Of a stretch of DNA of 64,000 nt, positions 21,644 to 31,632 are shown piece by piece; positions within the stretch are counted from its first letter, which is position 1, and every line of letters begins with the position of its first letter. The stretch comes from Pantoea septica (lineage in GTDB: Bacteria; Pseudomonadota; Gammaproteobacteria; Enterobacterales; Enterobacteriaceae), in the NCBI RefSeq assembly GCF_002095575.1, contig NZ_MLJJ01000008.1:59936-123935 (forward strand), written 5' to 3'. The notes beneath the pieces were generated by a model, which was given only the letters and a program-made list of their open reading frames with translations, did not search any database and was not told the DNA's origin. The position numbers and the translations under genes were made by a program.

Positions 21644-21671
21644 ATTATACGAGAAATTGCTGCTGCTGCAA
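21644..21671 (-). promoter_or_regulatory. Promoter of the tRNA-Gly array
   Basis: On the minus strand TTGCAG (-35) and a perfect TATAAT (-10) are 16 bp apart, followed by the GC-rich discriminator GCGCACCCC typical of stringently controlled stable-RNA promoters. Confidence 0.8.
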
Positions 21672-21754
21672 GAGTCTAAAAGCAAAATTTTGCGCTTTCG
21701 ATTCGTTTGCCGATTAAAGCAGCAACCTGCTGTTTTCCTGCGCACCTTTTAAGG

Positions 21755-22303
21755 CTAAAGCTGCAAAAAGTGCTCGCGATAGTATGCCAGCTCGGCGACC
21801 GATTCGCGAATATCATCCAGCGCCTGATGCGTGCCCGCCTTTTTGAAGCCTGGCAGAATTTCCGGCTTCCAGCGACGCGCCAGCTCTTTTAAGGTGCTGA
21901 CGTCGAGATAGCGATAGTGGAAGTAGGCTTCCAGCTCTGGCATGTATTTGAAAAGAAAACGGCGATCCTGGCCAATGCTGTTGCCGCAAATCGGCGAGCT
22001 GTTAGCAGGCACCCACTGCTTAAGGAATTCAATGGTCGCCAGTTCGGCGCGGCGATCGTCGAACTCGCTGGCTTTTACGCGCTCCACCAGCCCGCTCGCG
22101 GTATGGGTGCGCACGTTCCAGTCGTCCATCAGCGCCAGCTGGGCGTCGGACTGATGCACCGCCATTACCGGCCCTTCCGCCAGAATATTGAGATTCGCGT
22201 CGGTCACCAGCGTGGCAATCTCGATAATGCGGTCGCGCTCCGGATCCAGTCCGGTCATCTCCAGATCGATCCAAATCAGATTATTTTCATTTCCTGTCGC
22301 CAT
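21755..22303 (-). CDS. orn: Oligoribonuclease Orn
   Basis: Essential 3'-5' exonuclease of the DEDDh family that degrades RNA dinucleotides and other very short oligonucleotides. 182 residues (E. coli 181) with nearly identical sequence: [20 protein letters not shown] (first D and E), [35 protein letters not shown], and [23 protein letters not shown] with the catalytic His and Asp. The ATG at 22303 (MATGNENN) has GGCGGG 6-8 bases upstream; the frame stays open far upstream but only as antisense of rsgA. It is divergent from rsgA with a 102-base spacer, and the tRNA-Gly array follows. Confidence 0.97.
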   Translation of the reverse strand: MATGNENNLIWIDLEMTGLDPERDRIIEIATLVTDANLNILAEGPVMAVHQSDAQLALMDDWNVRTHTASGLVERVKASEFDDRRAELATIEFLKQWVPANSSPICGNSIGQDRRFLFKYMPELEAYFHYRYLDVSTLKELARRWKPEILPGFKKAGTHQALDDIRESVAELAYYREHFLQL

Positions 22304-22405
22304 GCTTTTTCCCGCCGTAGCCGTAGTCGTCATCAAGAGTGAATAAGGTGTATCATAGACGTTTTGCCCAACCGGGCGAAGTCTGACGAAAGCCTGAGAG
22401 GATGC

Positions 22406-23449
22406 GTGAGCAAAAATAAACTGTCGAAAGGTCAACAACGTCGCGTCAGCGCTAACCATCAGCGTCGTCTGAGCCAGCGCGATGCGCCGGAAGCTGACGA
22501 CAATCTGTTCGGTGAAGCGGCGGAAGGCGTCGTGATCAGCCGTTTCGGCATGCACGCAGACGTCGAAGACCGCGCGGGCGAGGTGCATCGCTGCAACCTG
22601 CGCCGCACTATCCGTTCGCTGGTGACCGGCGACCGCGTCGTCTGGCGCCCGGCGCTCGGCGGCGGCAAAGGCATCGTCGAAGCGGTGCACGAACGCAGCA
22701 GCGTGCTGACGCGTCCCGACTATTACGACGGGCTGAAGCCGATCGCCGCCAATATCGACCAGATCATTATCGTTTCGGCGATTTTGCCTGAGCTGTCGCT
22801 TAATATTATCGACCGCTATCTGGTGGCGAGCGAAACCCTGGGCATCGAACCGCTGCTGGTGCTGAACAAGACCGACCTGCTGGATGACAAGGCGCGCGCC
22901 TTCGTTGACCAGCAGATGGATATTTATCGCCGTATCGGCTATCGCGTGCTGATGGTCTCCAGTCATGCCAAAGCGGGCCTGGCGGATCTCGAAGCGGCCC
23001 TGACCGATCGCATCAGCATCTTCGCCGGACAGTCCGGCGTCGGCAAGTCGAGCCTGCTGAACGCCCTGCTCGGCCTGGACGCGGCGGTGGAAACTGCCAT
23101 CGTCACTAACGACGTCTCTGACGTTTCCGGGCTGGGCCAGCACACCACCACCGCGTCGCGCCTGTACCACTTTCCTCACGGCGGCGACGTGATCGATTCG
23201 CCGGGGGTGCGCGAGTTCGGCTTATGGCATCTTGAGCCGGAACAAATTACCCGCGGATTTGTCGAATTTCGTGAATTTCTCGGCGGTTGTAAGTTCCGCG
23301 ACTGTAAGCACGGCAGCGATCCCGGCTGCGCTATTCGCGCCGCCGTCGAAGCGGGCCAGATAGACATTTCACGCTTCGACAACTATCACCGTATTCTGGA
23401 GAGTATGGCGCAGGTGAAAACGCGCAAGAATTTCTCCTCCAGCGAGTGA
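22406..23449 (+). CDS. rsgA: Small-subunit ribosome biogenesis GTPase RsgA
   Basis: Circularly permuted GTPase that checks late 30S maturation and releases the assembly factor RbfA. 347 residues from a GTG preceded by GAGAGGA, giving [13 protein letters not shown] as in E. coli. An OB fold comes first, then the permuted G domain in the order NKTD (154-157), GQSGVGKSS (208-216), DSPG (264-267), and finally a zinc-binding knuckle (Cys295, Cys300, His302, Cys308). An upstream ATG in frame lacks support. psd follows about 140 bases downstream. Confidence 0.96.
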   Translation: MSKNKLSKGQQRRVSANHQRRLSQRDAPEADDNLFGEAAEGVVISRFGMHADVEDRAGEVHRCNLRRTIRSLVTGDRVVWRPALGGGKGIVEAVHERSSVLTRPDYYDGLKPIAANIDQIIIVSAILPELSLNIIDRYLVASETLGIEPLLVLNKTDLLDDKARAFVDQQMDIYRRIGYRVLMVSSHAKAGLADLEAALTDRISIFAGQSGVGKSSLLNALLGLDAAVETAIVTNDVSDVSGLGQHTTTASRLYHFPHGGDVIDSPGVREFGLWHLEPEQITRGFVEFREFLGGCKFRDCKHGSDPGCAIRAAVEAGQIDISRFDNYHRILESMAQVKTRKNFSSSE

Positions 23450-23587
23450 TGCTCGCTGCTTACCGCGGCATTGACCCTGCATCGCCTCTGTAACGGAAGG
23501 GATCACGGGGAAATTCGCCATCTGACCGGGGCGCTGATATGATTCGCCCCCTTTTTGATTGACGCGAAACAAAGCCAGGAGGCTAAG

Positions 23588-24484
23588 GTGTTTGATCGTG
23601 TAAAACTCGGCCTGAATCATGTACTGCCGAAAAAATGGTTAACGGAACTTGCCGGTTGGGGTGCCAGCCGTCGTGGCGGCTGGTTGACCAAACTGGTGAT
23701 TGATATCTTCGTCTGGTTCTACAAAGTGGATATGTCGGAAGCGCGAAAGTCCGATACCGCCAGCTATCGCACCTTTAACGACTTCTTTGTTCGCCCGTTG
23801 AAAGATGACGCGCGTCCGGTCGATCCCGACGCCAACCTGATCGTGCTGCCCGCCGACGGCGCCATCAGCCAGCTGGGCCGCATCGAAGGCGACCAGATTT
23901 TCCAGGCGAAAGGCCATCACTATACGCTCGACGCGCTTCTGGCGGGTCAGGAAGCGATGGCGGCGCAGTTCCGCGACGGCCATTTCGTCACCACTTACCT
24001 TGCGCCGCGCGACTACCACCGCGTGCATATGCCGTGCAACGGCATCCTGCGCGAGATGATCTACGTGCCGGGCGATCTCTACTCGGTCAACCCGCTGACG
24101 GCGCGCAATATCCCGAATTTGTTCGCGCGCAACGAACGCGTTATCTGCTATTTCGATACCGATATCGGTCCGATGGTGCAGATCCTCGTGGGCGCCACTA
24201 TCGTCGGCAGCATCGAAACCAGCTGGGCCGGCACCATTACGCCGCCGCGCGAAGGCGTGATCAAACGCTGGCACTATCCGGCTGCGGATAGCGAAGGCGC
24301 CGTTGTGCTGCTGAAAGGCCAGGAGATGGGCCGCTTTAAGCTCGGATCCACCGTGATCAATCTGTTCGCGCCGGGACGCGTGAAGCTGGCAGAAAGCCTG
24401 GAAGCCGAAAGCAAGACTCGCCTCGGCCAACCGCTGGCTATCGCGCTGCCGCAGACCGACCCCGTCGACGTTATCGCCGACTAA
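23588..24484 (+). CDS. psd: Phosphatidylserine decarboxylase proenzyme
   Basis: Membrane-associated pyruvoyl enzyme that turns phosphatidylserine into phosphatidylethanolamine. 298 residues from a GTG with AGGAGG 5 bases upstream, beginning [18 protein letters not shown] in line with E. coli. Self-cleavage occurs at LGST (252-255), where Ser254 becomes the pyruvoyl group; Asp90 and His147 (DYHRVHMP) are in the positions of the auto-endoproteolysis triad. The C-terminus is shorter than in E. coli because the acidic tail after the LGST region is reduced. It forms an operon with mscM 20 bases downstream. Confidence 0.97.
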   Translation: MFDRVKLGLNHVLPKKWLTELAGWGASRRGGWLTKLVIDIFVWFYKVDMSEARKSDTASYRTFNDFFVRPLKDDARPVDPDANLIVLPADGAISQLGRIEGDQIFQAKGHHYTLDALLAGQEAMAAQFRDGHFVTTYLAPRDYHRVHMPCNGILREMIYVPGDLYSVNPLTARNIPNLFARNERVICYFDTDIGPMVQILVGATIVGSIETSWAGTITPPREGVIKRWHYPAADSEGAVVLLKGQEMGRFKLGSTVINLFAPGRVKLAESLEAESKTRLGQPLAIALPQTDPVDVIAD

Positions 24485-24504
24485 CCGCTGAGAGTGTTTT
24501 TGCT

Positions 24505-27500
24505 GTGCGATCGTTTCTCATCCTGCTGCTGAGCCTCTGGCTCAGCACCTCAGCGCTGGCGGCCACCATGCCGGACGCCAGCCAACTTAAACAGGCGCTG
24601 GACGAGGCGAAAGCGGCAAAAAGCTCTCCCGCGCAGGCGGAGCAGGTGCAGTCTCTTGAGGCTGCCCTTAACTATCTTTCCGAACGCGATGCGTCGCTGG
24701 AGCGCGCAAAGCAGTATCAGCAGGTCATCGACGACTTCCCCCGCCTCGCGCGCGAGCTGCGCCAGCAAATCACCTCGCTAGACGACGGCAGCAAAAGCGT
24801 GCGCAGCACCAGCAGCATGAGCAGCGCTCAGCTCGATCAGGAAATCCTGCAGGTCAGCAGCCAGCTGCTGGAAGAGGGCCGCCAGGCGCAGCAGGAGCAG
24901 GACCGCGCACGCGAGATCAGCGACTCGCTGTCGCAGCTTCCTCAGCAGCAAACCGACGCGCGTCGCGCGATGACCGAGAGCGATCGTCGCGTTCAGAGCG
25001 GCTCCGCCGCCGCGTCGCCGCAGAGTCAGGCGCAGCTGTGGGCGCGCCAGGCGGAAAACGCGGTCAATAAAGCGCGCGTGGACGAGCTGGAGCTGGCGCA
25101 GCTCTCCGCCAATAATCGTCAGGAGCTGGCGCGCATGCGCGCCGATCTGCATCAGCGCAAAGCGGCGCAGCTCGACAACTATCTGCAGGCGCTGCGCAAT
25201 CAGTTAAACGAACAGCGCCAGCGCGAGGCGGAACTGGCGCTGGCGCGTACCGAGCAGCTGGCGGAAAACAGCGGCGACCTGCCGCCCGTTATCAGCGATC
25301 AGTTCCGCGTTAACCGCGACCTTTCCGCCGCACTGAACCAGCAGGCGCAGCGTATGGATCTGGTGGCCTCTCAGCAGCGGCTGGCGACCAATCAGATTAT
25401 CCAGGTGCGTCAGGCGCTGGGCACCCTGCGCGAACAGTCACAGTGGCTCGGCGCCTCCAATCTGCTGGGCGAAGCGCTGCGCGCGCAGGTGGCGCGCCTG
25501 CCTGATATGCCCAAGTCGCAGCAGATCGACAACGAAATGGCGCAGCTGCGCGTGCAGCGCCTGCGCTACGAGGATCTGCTGCAGCAGCAGGAGACGCTGC
25601 GCAAAGCGCATCAGCCCGACGGAAAGCCCTTCAGCGCCGAACAGCGTCGTATTCTGGACGCGCAGCTAAAAACCCAGCGCGAGCTGCTTAATTCGCTGAT
25701 CTCCGGCTGCGATACGCTGATCCTTGAGATTACCAAGCTCAAGGTCGCCAACACCCAGCTGCAGGATGCGCTGACCGACGTGAAAGACGCCACCCACCGC
25801 TACCTGTTCTGGACGGCGGACATCAGCCCGATCGGCCTGAACTATCCGGTGGAAGTGGCGCGGGATCTGTCGCGCCTGCTGTCGCTCGATACCCTGGGCC
25901 AGTTAGGCAAAGCGCTGGCGATGATGGTCACCAGCCGCGAGACCGTGCTGCCCTTGATCGGCGCGGTGCTGCTGGTCGGCTTCAGCCTCAGAACGCGCCG
26001 TCACTTCAACGCCTTTCTGGCGCGCTCGGCGAGCAAGGTAGGCAAAGTGACGCAGGATCGCTTTCGTCTGACGGTGCGCACCGTTTTCTGGTCGATTCTG
26101 GTGGCGCTGCCGCTGCCGGTGCTCTGGGCGGCGCTCGGCTATGGGCTGCAGCACGCCTGGCCCTACCCTATCGCGGTGGCGTTCGGCGACGGCATTACGG
26201 CGACGCTGCCGCTGCTGTGGGCCTTTATGATCAGCGCCGCGTTCGCCCGGCCGAACGGCCTGTTTGTCGTGCATTTTCGCTGGCCGCAAACCCGCGTAGC
26301 GCGCGCGACACGCTACTACTCGCTGACCATCGGCCTGATCGTCCCGCTGATTATGCTGCTGATCGCCTTCGCCAATATGGAGGATCGCCAGTTTTCCGCT
26401 TCGCTTGGTCGACTCTGCTTTATTCTGATCTGCGGCGCGCTGTCGATCGTTACCGTGAGCCTGAAGCGCGCCGGCATCCCGCTCTATCTGGATAAAGAGG
26501 GCAACGGTGAGAATCTGGTGAACCGCGTGCTGTGGAACCTGATGATCGCCATTCCGCTGGCGGCCGCCCTCGCCTCGATGATCGGCTACCTGGCGACCGC
26601 GCAGGCGCTGCTGGCGCGGCTGGAGACCTCTGTCGCCATCTGGTTCCTGCTGCTGGTGATCTACCACATTATCCGTCGCTGGATGCTGATCCAGCGTCGG
26701 CGCATCGCCTTTGACCGCGCGCGTCAGCGCCGTGCCGATATGCTGGCCAACCGCGCGCGTCACGAAGACGAGAAAGAATCCGCCGCGCAAAACGGCGAGG
26801 TCGAGGTAGATGAGCCGATTATCGACCTCGACGCCATCAGCGCGCAGTCGCTGCGGCTGGTGCGCTCGATCCTTACCCTGATTGCGCTGGTGTCGGTGAT
26901 CGTGCTCTGGTCGGAGATTCATTCCGCCTTCGGCTTTCTCGAGAATATTCGACTGTGGGACGTCAGCACCACGGTACAGGGCGTTGAGAGCATTCAGCCT
27001 ATTACGCTGGGCTCGGTGCTGATTGCGATTCTGGTGTTGATTATCACCACCCAGCTGGTGCGCAATATGCCTGCGCTGCTGGAGCTGGCGCTGCTGCAGC
27101 ACCTTAATCTGACGCCCGGCACCGGTTACGCCATTACCACGCTGACCAAATATGTGCTGATGCTGGTCGGCGGCCTGATCGGCTTCTCGATGATCGGCAT
27201 CGAGTGGTCGAAGCTGCAGTGGCTGGTCGCCGCGCTCGGTGTAGGACTCGGTTTTGGCCTGCAGGAGATTTTCGCCAACTTTATTTCCGGCCTGATTATC
27301 CTGTTCGAAAAGCCGATCCGTATCGGCGATACCGTCACCATCCGCGATTTGACCGGCAGCATTACGCGCATCAATACGCGCGCCACCACCATTATCGACT
27401 GGGACCGCAAAGAGATTATCGTACCGAACAAGGCCTTTATTACCGAGCAGTTCGTCAACTGGTCGCTTTCCGACTCGGTGACGCGCGTGGTGCTGACGAT

Positions 27501-27840
27501 TCCTGCGCCCGCGCATGTGGACAGCGAAGAGGTGACGACGGTGCTGAGGCAGGCATGCGAACGCTGCAGCTATGTGCTGGACGTGCCGGCGCCGGATGTC
27601 TTCCTGGTCGATCTGCAGCAGGGCATTCAGCTGTTTGAGCTGCGTATTCACGCGGCAGAGATGGGCCACCGCATGCCGCTGCGTCACGAGCTGCATCAGC
27701 TGATTCTGAAAGGCTTTGCCGAGCACGGTATCGAAATGCCCTTCCCGCCTTTCCAGGTGCGTATGGAGACGCTGGGCAAGAAGACGCCAGCCAGCAACGG
27801 CGCGCCGGCAGCGCGCACCTTTAAGTCTGGCGGTCTGTAG
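24505..27840 (+). CDS. mscM: Miniconductance mechanosensitive channel MscM (YjeP)
   Basis: Large MscS-superfamily channel that opens under hypo-osmotic shock. 1111 residues (E. coli 1107), collinear throughout. A signal peptide (MRSFLILLLSLWLSTSALA) is followed by a long Gln/Ala-rich periplasmic coiled-coil domain to about residue 470, then about 11 membrane helices, the pore helix region (LQWLVAALGVGLGFGLQEIFANFISGLIILFEKP), and the cytoplasmic MscS beta domain (IGDTVTIRDLTGSITRINTRATTI). The start is GTG at 24505. It follows psd closely, as in E. coli, but the next gene downstream is mdh, not epmA. Confidence 0.96.
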   Translation: MRSFLILLLSLWLSTSALAATMPDASQLKQALDEAKAAKSSPAQAEQVQSLEAALNYLSERDASLERAKQYQQVIDDFPRLARELRQQITSLDDGSKSVRSTSSMSSAQLDQEILQVSSQLLEEGRQAQQEQDRAREISDSLSQLPQQQTDARRAMTESDRRVQSGSAAASPQSQAQLWARQAENAVNKARVDELELAQLSANNRQELARMRADLHQRKAAQLDNYLQALRNQLNEQRQREAELALARTEQLAENSGDLPPVISDQFRVNRDLSAALNQQAQRMDLVASQQRLATNQIIQVRQALGTLREQSQWLGASNLLGEALRAQVARLPDMPKSQQIDNEMAQLRVQRLRYEDLLQQQETLRKAHQPDGKPFSAEQRRILDAQLKTQRELLNSLISGCDTLILEITKLKVANTQLQDALTDVKDATHRYLFWTADISPIGLNYPVEVARDLSRLLSLDTLGQLGKALAMMVTSRETVLPLIGAVLLVGFSLRTRRHFNAFLARSASKVGKVTQDRFRLTVRTVFWSILVALPLPVLWAALGYGLQHAWPYPIAVAFGDGITATLPLLWAFMISAAFARPNGLFVVHFRWPQTRVARATRYYSLTIGLIVPLIMLLIAFANMEDRQFSASLGRLCFILICGALSIVTVSLKRAGIPLYLDKEGNGENLVNRVLWNLMIAIPLAAALASMIGYLATAQALLARLETSVAIWFLLLVIYHIIRRWMLIQRRRIAFDRARQRRADMLANRARHEDEKESAAQNGEVEVDEPIIDLDAISAQSLRLVRSILTLIALVSVIVLWSEIHSAFGFLENIRLWDVSTTVQGVESIQPITLGSVLIAILVLIITTQLVRNMPALLELALLQHLNLTPGTGYAITTLTKYVLMLVGGLIGFSMIGIEWSKLQWLVAALGVGLGFGLQEIFANFISGLIILFEKPIRIGDTVTIRDLTGSITRINTRATTIIDWDRKEIIVPNKAFITEQFVNWSLSDSVTRVVLTIPAPAHVDSEEVTTVLRQACERCSYVLDVPAPDVFLVDLQQGIQLFELRIHAAEMGHRMPLRHELHQLILKGFAEHGIEMPFPPFQVRMETLGKKTPASNGAPAARTFKSGGL

Positions 27841-27902
27841 CGCGGCGGTGAAGGGGTAAAGGCGCGTAATGAAGGGAAGTGGAAAGCGGTTCGCATGCTG
27901 CA

Positions 27903-27924
27903 GAGGCCCGTTAAGTCGGGCCTC
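27903..27924. terminator. Hairpin between convergent mscM and mdh
   Basis: GAGGCCCG and CGGGCCTC pair perfectly across a 6-base loop. It lies between the two convergent stop codons and may serve both strands, but neither side has a clear U-tract. Confidence 0.5.
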
Positions 27925-27955
27925 GTCAGCGGTGAAAAGAGTCTGAACGCAGCGC

Positions 27956-28894
27956 TTACTGCTTCACGAACTCCTCGCCCTGCGCGATATCTTTTTTCAG
28001 CGTCTCCAGCATGCCGTTTAACGCCTGCTGTTCAAAATCGCTCAGCGCGCCGATAGCACGTCGCTCGGCGATGCCGTTCTTGCCCAGCAGCAGCGGCTGC
28101 GAGAAGAAGCGGGCGTACTGGCCGTCGCCCTCTGCGTAAGCGCACTCCACCACGTTCGCCTCTCCCTGAAGCGCGCGCACCAGGGAGAGGCCGAATCGCG
28201 CCGCGGCCTGTCCCATCGACAGCGTCGCGGATCCGCCACCCGCTTTGGCTTCGACCACTTCCGTCCCGGCATTCTGGATACGATTCGTCAGGCTGGCGAC
28301 CTCGTCGGCGCTAAAACTTACGCCTTTCACCTGCGACAGCAGCGGCAGAATAGTGACCCCGGAGTGGCCGCCGATTACCGGCACCTCAACCTCGTCTGGC
28401 TGCTTGCCTTTTAGTTCGGCAACAAAGGTATTGGCGCGGATAATATCCAGCGTAGTGACGCCGAACAGGCGATTTTTGTCATAGACGCCGTGCTTTTTCA
28501 GCACCTCGGCGGCAATTGCCACCGTGGTATTGACCGGGTTGGTAATAATGCCAATAAGCGCTTTCGGCGCGGTTTGCGCAACCTGCTCGATCAGGTTGCG
28601 CACGATGCCTGCGTTAACGTTAAAAAGATCGGCGCGATCCATACCTGGCTTACGCGCTACGCCCGCCGAGATCAGGATGACGTCCGCACCGTGCAGTGCA
28701 GGCGTCGCGTCTTCGCCGCTAAAGCCCTGGATTTTGACTGCGGTAGGAATATGGCTGAGATCCACCGCCACGCCGGGCGTCACCGGCGCGATATCATAGA
28801 GCGAGAGTTCGGAACCCGCAGGAAGCTGGGTTTTTAACAGAAGGGCGAGCGCCTGACCGATTCCGCCAGCAGCGCCAAGAACGGCAACTTTCAT
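27956..28894 (-). CDS. mdh: Malate dehydrogenase (NAD)
   Basis: Cytosolic TCA-cycle enzyme that oxidises malate to oxaloacetate with NAD. 312 residues, as in E. coli. The Rossmann loop [14 protein letters not shown] starts at residue 7; substrate arginines are in [16 protein letters not shown]; the [13 protein letters not shown] segment and catalytic [11 protein letters not shown] follow. AAGGAG lies 7 bases before the ATG. It is divergent from argR, as in E. coli. Confidence 0.97.
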   Translation of the reverse strand: MKVAVLGAAGGIGQALALLLKTQLPAGSELSLYDIAPVTPGVAVDLSHIPTAVKIQGFSGEDATPALHGADVILISAGVARKPGMDRADLFNVNAGIVRNLIEQVAQTAPKALIGIITNPVNTTVAIAAEVLKKHGVYDKNRLFGVTTLDIIRANTFVAELKGKQPDEVEVPVIGGHSGVTILPLLSQVKGVSFSADEVASLTNRIQNAGTEVVEAKAGGGSATLSMGQAAARFGLSLVRALQGEANVVECAYAEGDGQYARFFSQPLLLGKNGIAERRAIGALSDFEQQALNGMLETLKKDIAQGEEFVKQ

Positions 28895-29785
<891 letters not shown>

Positions 29786-29799
29786 CTCGCTTCTTTGTG

Positions 29800-29820
29800 A
29801 CCGGCAGTGGCGCTGCCGGT
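29800..29820 (+). terminator. Hairpin after argR
   Basis: ACCGGCAG and CTGCCGGT form an 8-bp stem with loop TGGCG, 15 bases after the argR stop. No T-run follows, so termination here would be weak or factor-dependent. Confidence 0.45.
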
Positions 29821-30056
29821 CGCCTCGCCTGTTCCGTCAGCCCTCTCATTTCCCGTCATTTGCTGCTTATTCAGTCCGTTAACTTATTCTATTTCCGACT
29901 GACGCCCTGACCGTCTATGGCCATACGCTTCTGCCTGCTTAACCTTTTGCGCTATTTTACGCTGCTTTACACCACATGATTAGCGAGAACACCCAGATCT
30001 AAATCAATAACCAGCCACATTCACCACATCCTTTCGCACAAAAAGTTAAAGTCGCT

Positions 30057-30112
30057 TAATGCACTGTTTTTAATCGAGTTTACAGCGTAATGCATGTTTT
30101 TTAATCAATTTT
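30057..30112. repeat. Imperfect direct repeat upstream of yhcN-like genes
   Basis: TAATGCACTGTTTTTAATC at 30057 and TAATGCATGTTTTTTAATC at 30088 repeat with a 31-bp offset, about three helical turns. It may be a paired binding site for a regulator, or simply AT-rich sequence. Confidence 0.4.
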
Positions 30113-30214
30113 TATAACCAGAAAGAATAAAAAAGAGTCATAAGGATAAAGAATCACAAAAAACATTATTAGGCGGGTATTAATTTCATACGTTATTAGT
30201 TCTATACTTCTTTT

Positions 30215-30230
30215 CGTGATGCAAATCACA
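30215..30230. promoter_or_regulatory. CRP-like site upstream of the first yhcN-like gene
   Basis: CGTGA-TGCAAA-TCACA matches the CRP palindrome TGTGA-N6-TCACA with one mismatch; the GTGA/TCAC cores are perfect. It is centred about 47 bases before the ATG, and a TATACT hexamer at 30203-30208 lies just upstream. Confidence 0.5.
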
Positions 30231-30269
30231 TCAAACAAAAAGACAAAAACAGACGACGAGGAAATAAAT

Positions 30270-30533
30270 ATGAAGATTAAAACTACTATCGCAACCCTGA
30301 GCATTCTATCTGCTCTGTCATTCGGCGCTTCTGCAGCAGAATCCATTAACGCGCAGCAGGCGCAAAACCTGCAGTCTATCGGCTCAGTAAGCGTAAGCGG
30401 CGTGGCCGGTTCTCCAATGCAGATCAAAGAAGAGCTGAACGCGAAGGCAGAACAGAAAGGCGCCAGCGCCTACCGCGTAATAGAGGCTTATAACAACGGC
30501 AACTACCACGCTACCGCCGAGCTGTATAAATAA
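30270..30533 (+). CDS. DUF1471 (YhcN-family) periplasmic protein, copy 1
   Basis: 87-residue secreted protein of the DUF1471 (YhcN/BhsA/McbA) family, whose members are induced by acid, peroxide and other envelope stress and influence biofilms. The signal peptide MKIKTTIATLSILSALSFGASAA is cleaved after ASA or SAA. The mature part has the family pattern IGSVSVSGVAGSPMQIKEEL, then KGASAYRVIEAYNNGNYHATAELYK. The ATG at 30270 follows GACGAGGA; longer in-frame readings add a non-signal extension. First of three tandem paralogs; E. coli has a single yhcN here. Confidence 0.85.
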   Translation: MKIKTTIATLSILSALSFGASAAESINAQQAQNLQSIGSVSVSGVAGSPMQIKEELNAKAEQKGASAYRVIEAYNNGNYHATAELYK

Positions 30534-30625
30534 GCGCGCTAGCCAGACGTCGTTGGACGGGCGACCTTATTGAAGCGCGCATTGCGCATCGGGTGGCCTT
30601 ATCGATGAATTCAGGAGAGTAGACC

Positions 30626-30892
30626 ATGAAAACCAAATCCCTTATCGCTTTAGCCACGCTGACCGCCGCGTTGTCGTTCGGCGCCAGCGCTGCCAGTCTG
30701 GTATCGAATCAACAGGCCGAAACGCTGCAGCCGCTGAACCAGACCATTAGCATCAGCGGTCATGACGGCGATCAGACCAATATCCGTCAGGCGCTTTCTC
30801 AGAAGGCCGACGCGCAGGGCGCAAGCCACTACCGCATCATTGAGAACAACCAGGACGACACCTATCACGTCACGGCTGAGCTCTATAAATAA
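30626..30892 (+). CDS. DUF1471 (YhcN-family) periplasmic protein, copy 2
   Basis: 88 residues with signal peptide MKTKSLIALATLTAALSFGASA and a mature domain ending DTYHVTAELYK. The central part differs most from the other two copies (QTISISGHDGDQTNIRQALSQKADAQGASHYRIIENN). CAGGAGAG lies upstream of the ATG. It is separated from copy 1 by 92 bases and from copy 3 by 94 bases. Confidence 0.85.
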   Translation: MKTKSLIALATLTAALSFGASAASLVSNQQAETLQPLNQTISISGHDGDQTNIRQALSQKADAQGASHYRIIENNQDDTYHVTAELYK

Positions 30893-30986
30893 TTAACCGA
30901 TCGGGCGCCCACGCGACGCCTGCTATATCGACGACCCGCATCATGATGTCAACCGCAGGTTGTTGATTGTAATGAGGAGACGAAAA

Positions 30987-31250
30987 ATGAAAATCAAAAC
31001 AACCATCGCAACCGCTAGCCTGCTTTCCGTAATCGCATTTGGCGCTCAGGCAGCGCAGCTGATTACCGGCGATCAGGCGCAGAACATGCAGCCTGCGGGG
31101 ACAGTGACAATCAGTGGTACCGCGGGCTCGCCGATGGATTACCGCGCGCAGCTTTCGCAGAAAGCCGATGAACAAGGCGCCAGCGCCTATAAAGTGATCG
31201 AAGCGCGCACCGGCGACAGCTACCACTTCACTGCTGAACTCTATAAGTAA
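30987..31250 (+). CDS. DUF1471 (YhcN-family) periplasmic protein, copy 3
   Basis: 87 residues, more like copy 1 than copy 2: signal peptide MKIKTTIATASLLSVIAFGAQAA, then TVTISGTAGSPMDYRAQLSQKADEQGASAYKVIEARTGDSYHFTAELYK. The ATG at 30987 follows GAGGAGA; an in-frame TTG at 30960 has no support. A strong terminator closes the cluster. Confidence 0.85.
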   Translation: MKIKTTIATASLLSVIAFGAQAAQLITGDQAQNMQPAGTVTISGTAGSPMDYRAQLSQKADEQGASAYKVIEARTGDSYHFTAELYK

Positions 31251-31281
31251 TTCCTCGTCAACGACTGCTGACGAACCCTTT

Positions 31282-31306
31282 GGCCCCGCTTGTCGGGGCC
31301 CTTTTT
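31282..31306 (+). terminator. Intrinsic terminator after the yhcN triplet
   Basis: GGCCCCG and CGGGGCC pair across a 5-base loop, followed by CTTTTT. It ends 6 bases before the convergent yhcO stop. Confidence 0.88.
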
Positions 31307-31312
31307 GCTGGG

Positions 31313-31582
31313 TTACCTGACATTAAAGCGGAGCTGGCCTTCCAGCTCCTCTTCCGCCTCGTCAAATAACAGGATCAGCGCGCCATAGCGCCGTTTCTGC
31401 CCCTTTCCCAGATTGATAAATTCAATTTCCAGCGGCATCGGCAGCTCTTCGCCGGTGAGTACGTCCCACAACGCATCCAGATCGCCAATACGATAAAGGT
31501 CCAGGGCGAAGCGCTCGCTGAACTGGCGGAAAAAATGCGACTGGTCGACGATCTCGTCAAAGTCGAAACGCTCGGTTTTCAT
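31313..31582 (-). CDS. yhcO: Barstar-family protein YhcO
   Basis: 89 residues with the barstar fold (E. coli YhcO has 90). It is acidic and ends in the highly conserved RYGALILLFDEAEEELEGQLRFNVR; the first half contains FDFDEI and LDALWDVLTGEELPMPLEIEF. Barstar inhibits barnase-type RNases, but no barnase gene is seen nearby, and the role of YhcO is unknown. AGGAG precedes the ATG. It lies downstream of the aldehyde dehydrogenase gene on the same strand. Confidence 0.92.
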   Translation of the reverse strand: MKTERFDFDEIVDQSHFFRQFSERFALDLYRIGDLDALWDVLTGEELPMPLEIEFINLGKGQKRRYGALILLFDEAEEELEGQLRFNVR

Positions 31583-31607
31583 AGTGAAGGCTCCTGTCCT
31601 TCCTCAC

Positions 31608-31628
31608 CGGGCGGCGCGAGGCCGCCCG
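31608..31628 (-). other. Hairpin between the aldehyde dehydrogenase gene and yhcO
   Basis: CGGGCGGC and GCCGCCCG pair over 8 bp around a 5-base loop, just after the dehydrogenase stop. No T-run follows on the minus strand, so it is an attenuator or 3'-end structure at most. Confidence 0.45.
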
Positions 31629-31632
31629 AAGG

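Larger units (their letters stand above)
29786..30269. other. 484-base AT-rich region between argR and the yhcN triplet
   Basis: No gene is seen. It starts with a GC hairpin after argR (29800-29820), then turns unusually AT-rich compared with the rest of the window, and contains a direct repeat (30057-30112) and a CRP-like palindrome (30215-30230) before the first yhcN-like gene. Confidence 0.6.

Noticed and set aside
22304..23179. Long N-terminal extension of orn
   Set aside because: The frame is open but is antisense to rsgA; the ATG at 22303 with its ribosome site matches the family start.
25903..27726. 607-codon open frame on the minus strand opposite mscM
   Set aside because: It is the antisense shadow of a GC-rich gene: rich in Arg, His and Gln, with no recognisable domain, while mscM on the plus strand matches a known family end to end.
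31313..31582. Barnase-barstar toxin-antitoxin pair
   Set aside because: Only the barstar-like yhcO is present; neighbours are a dehydrogenase and DUF1471 genes, none like barnase.
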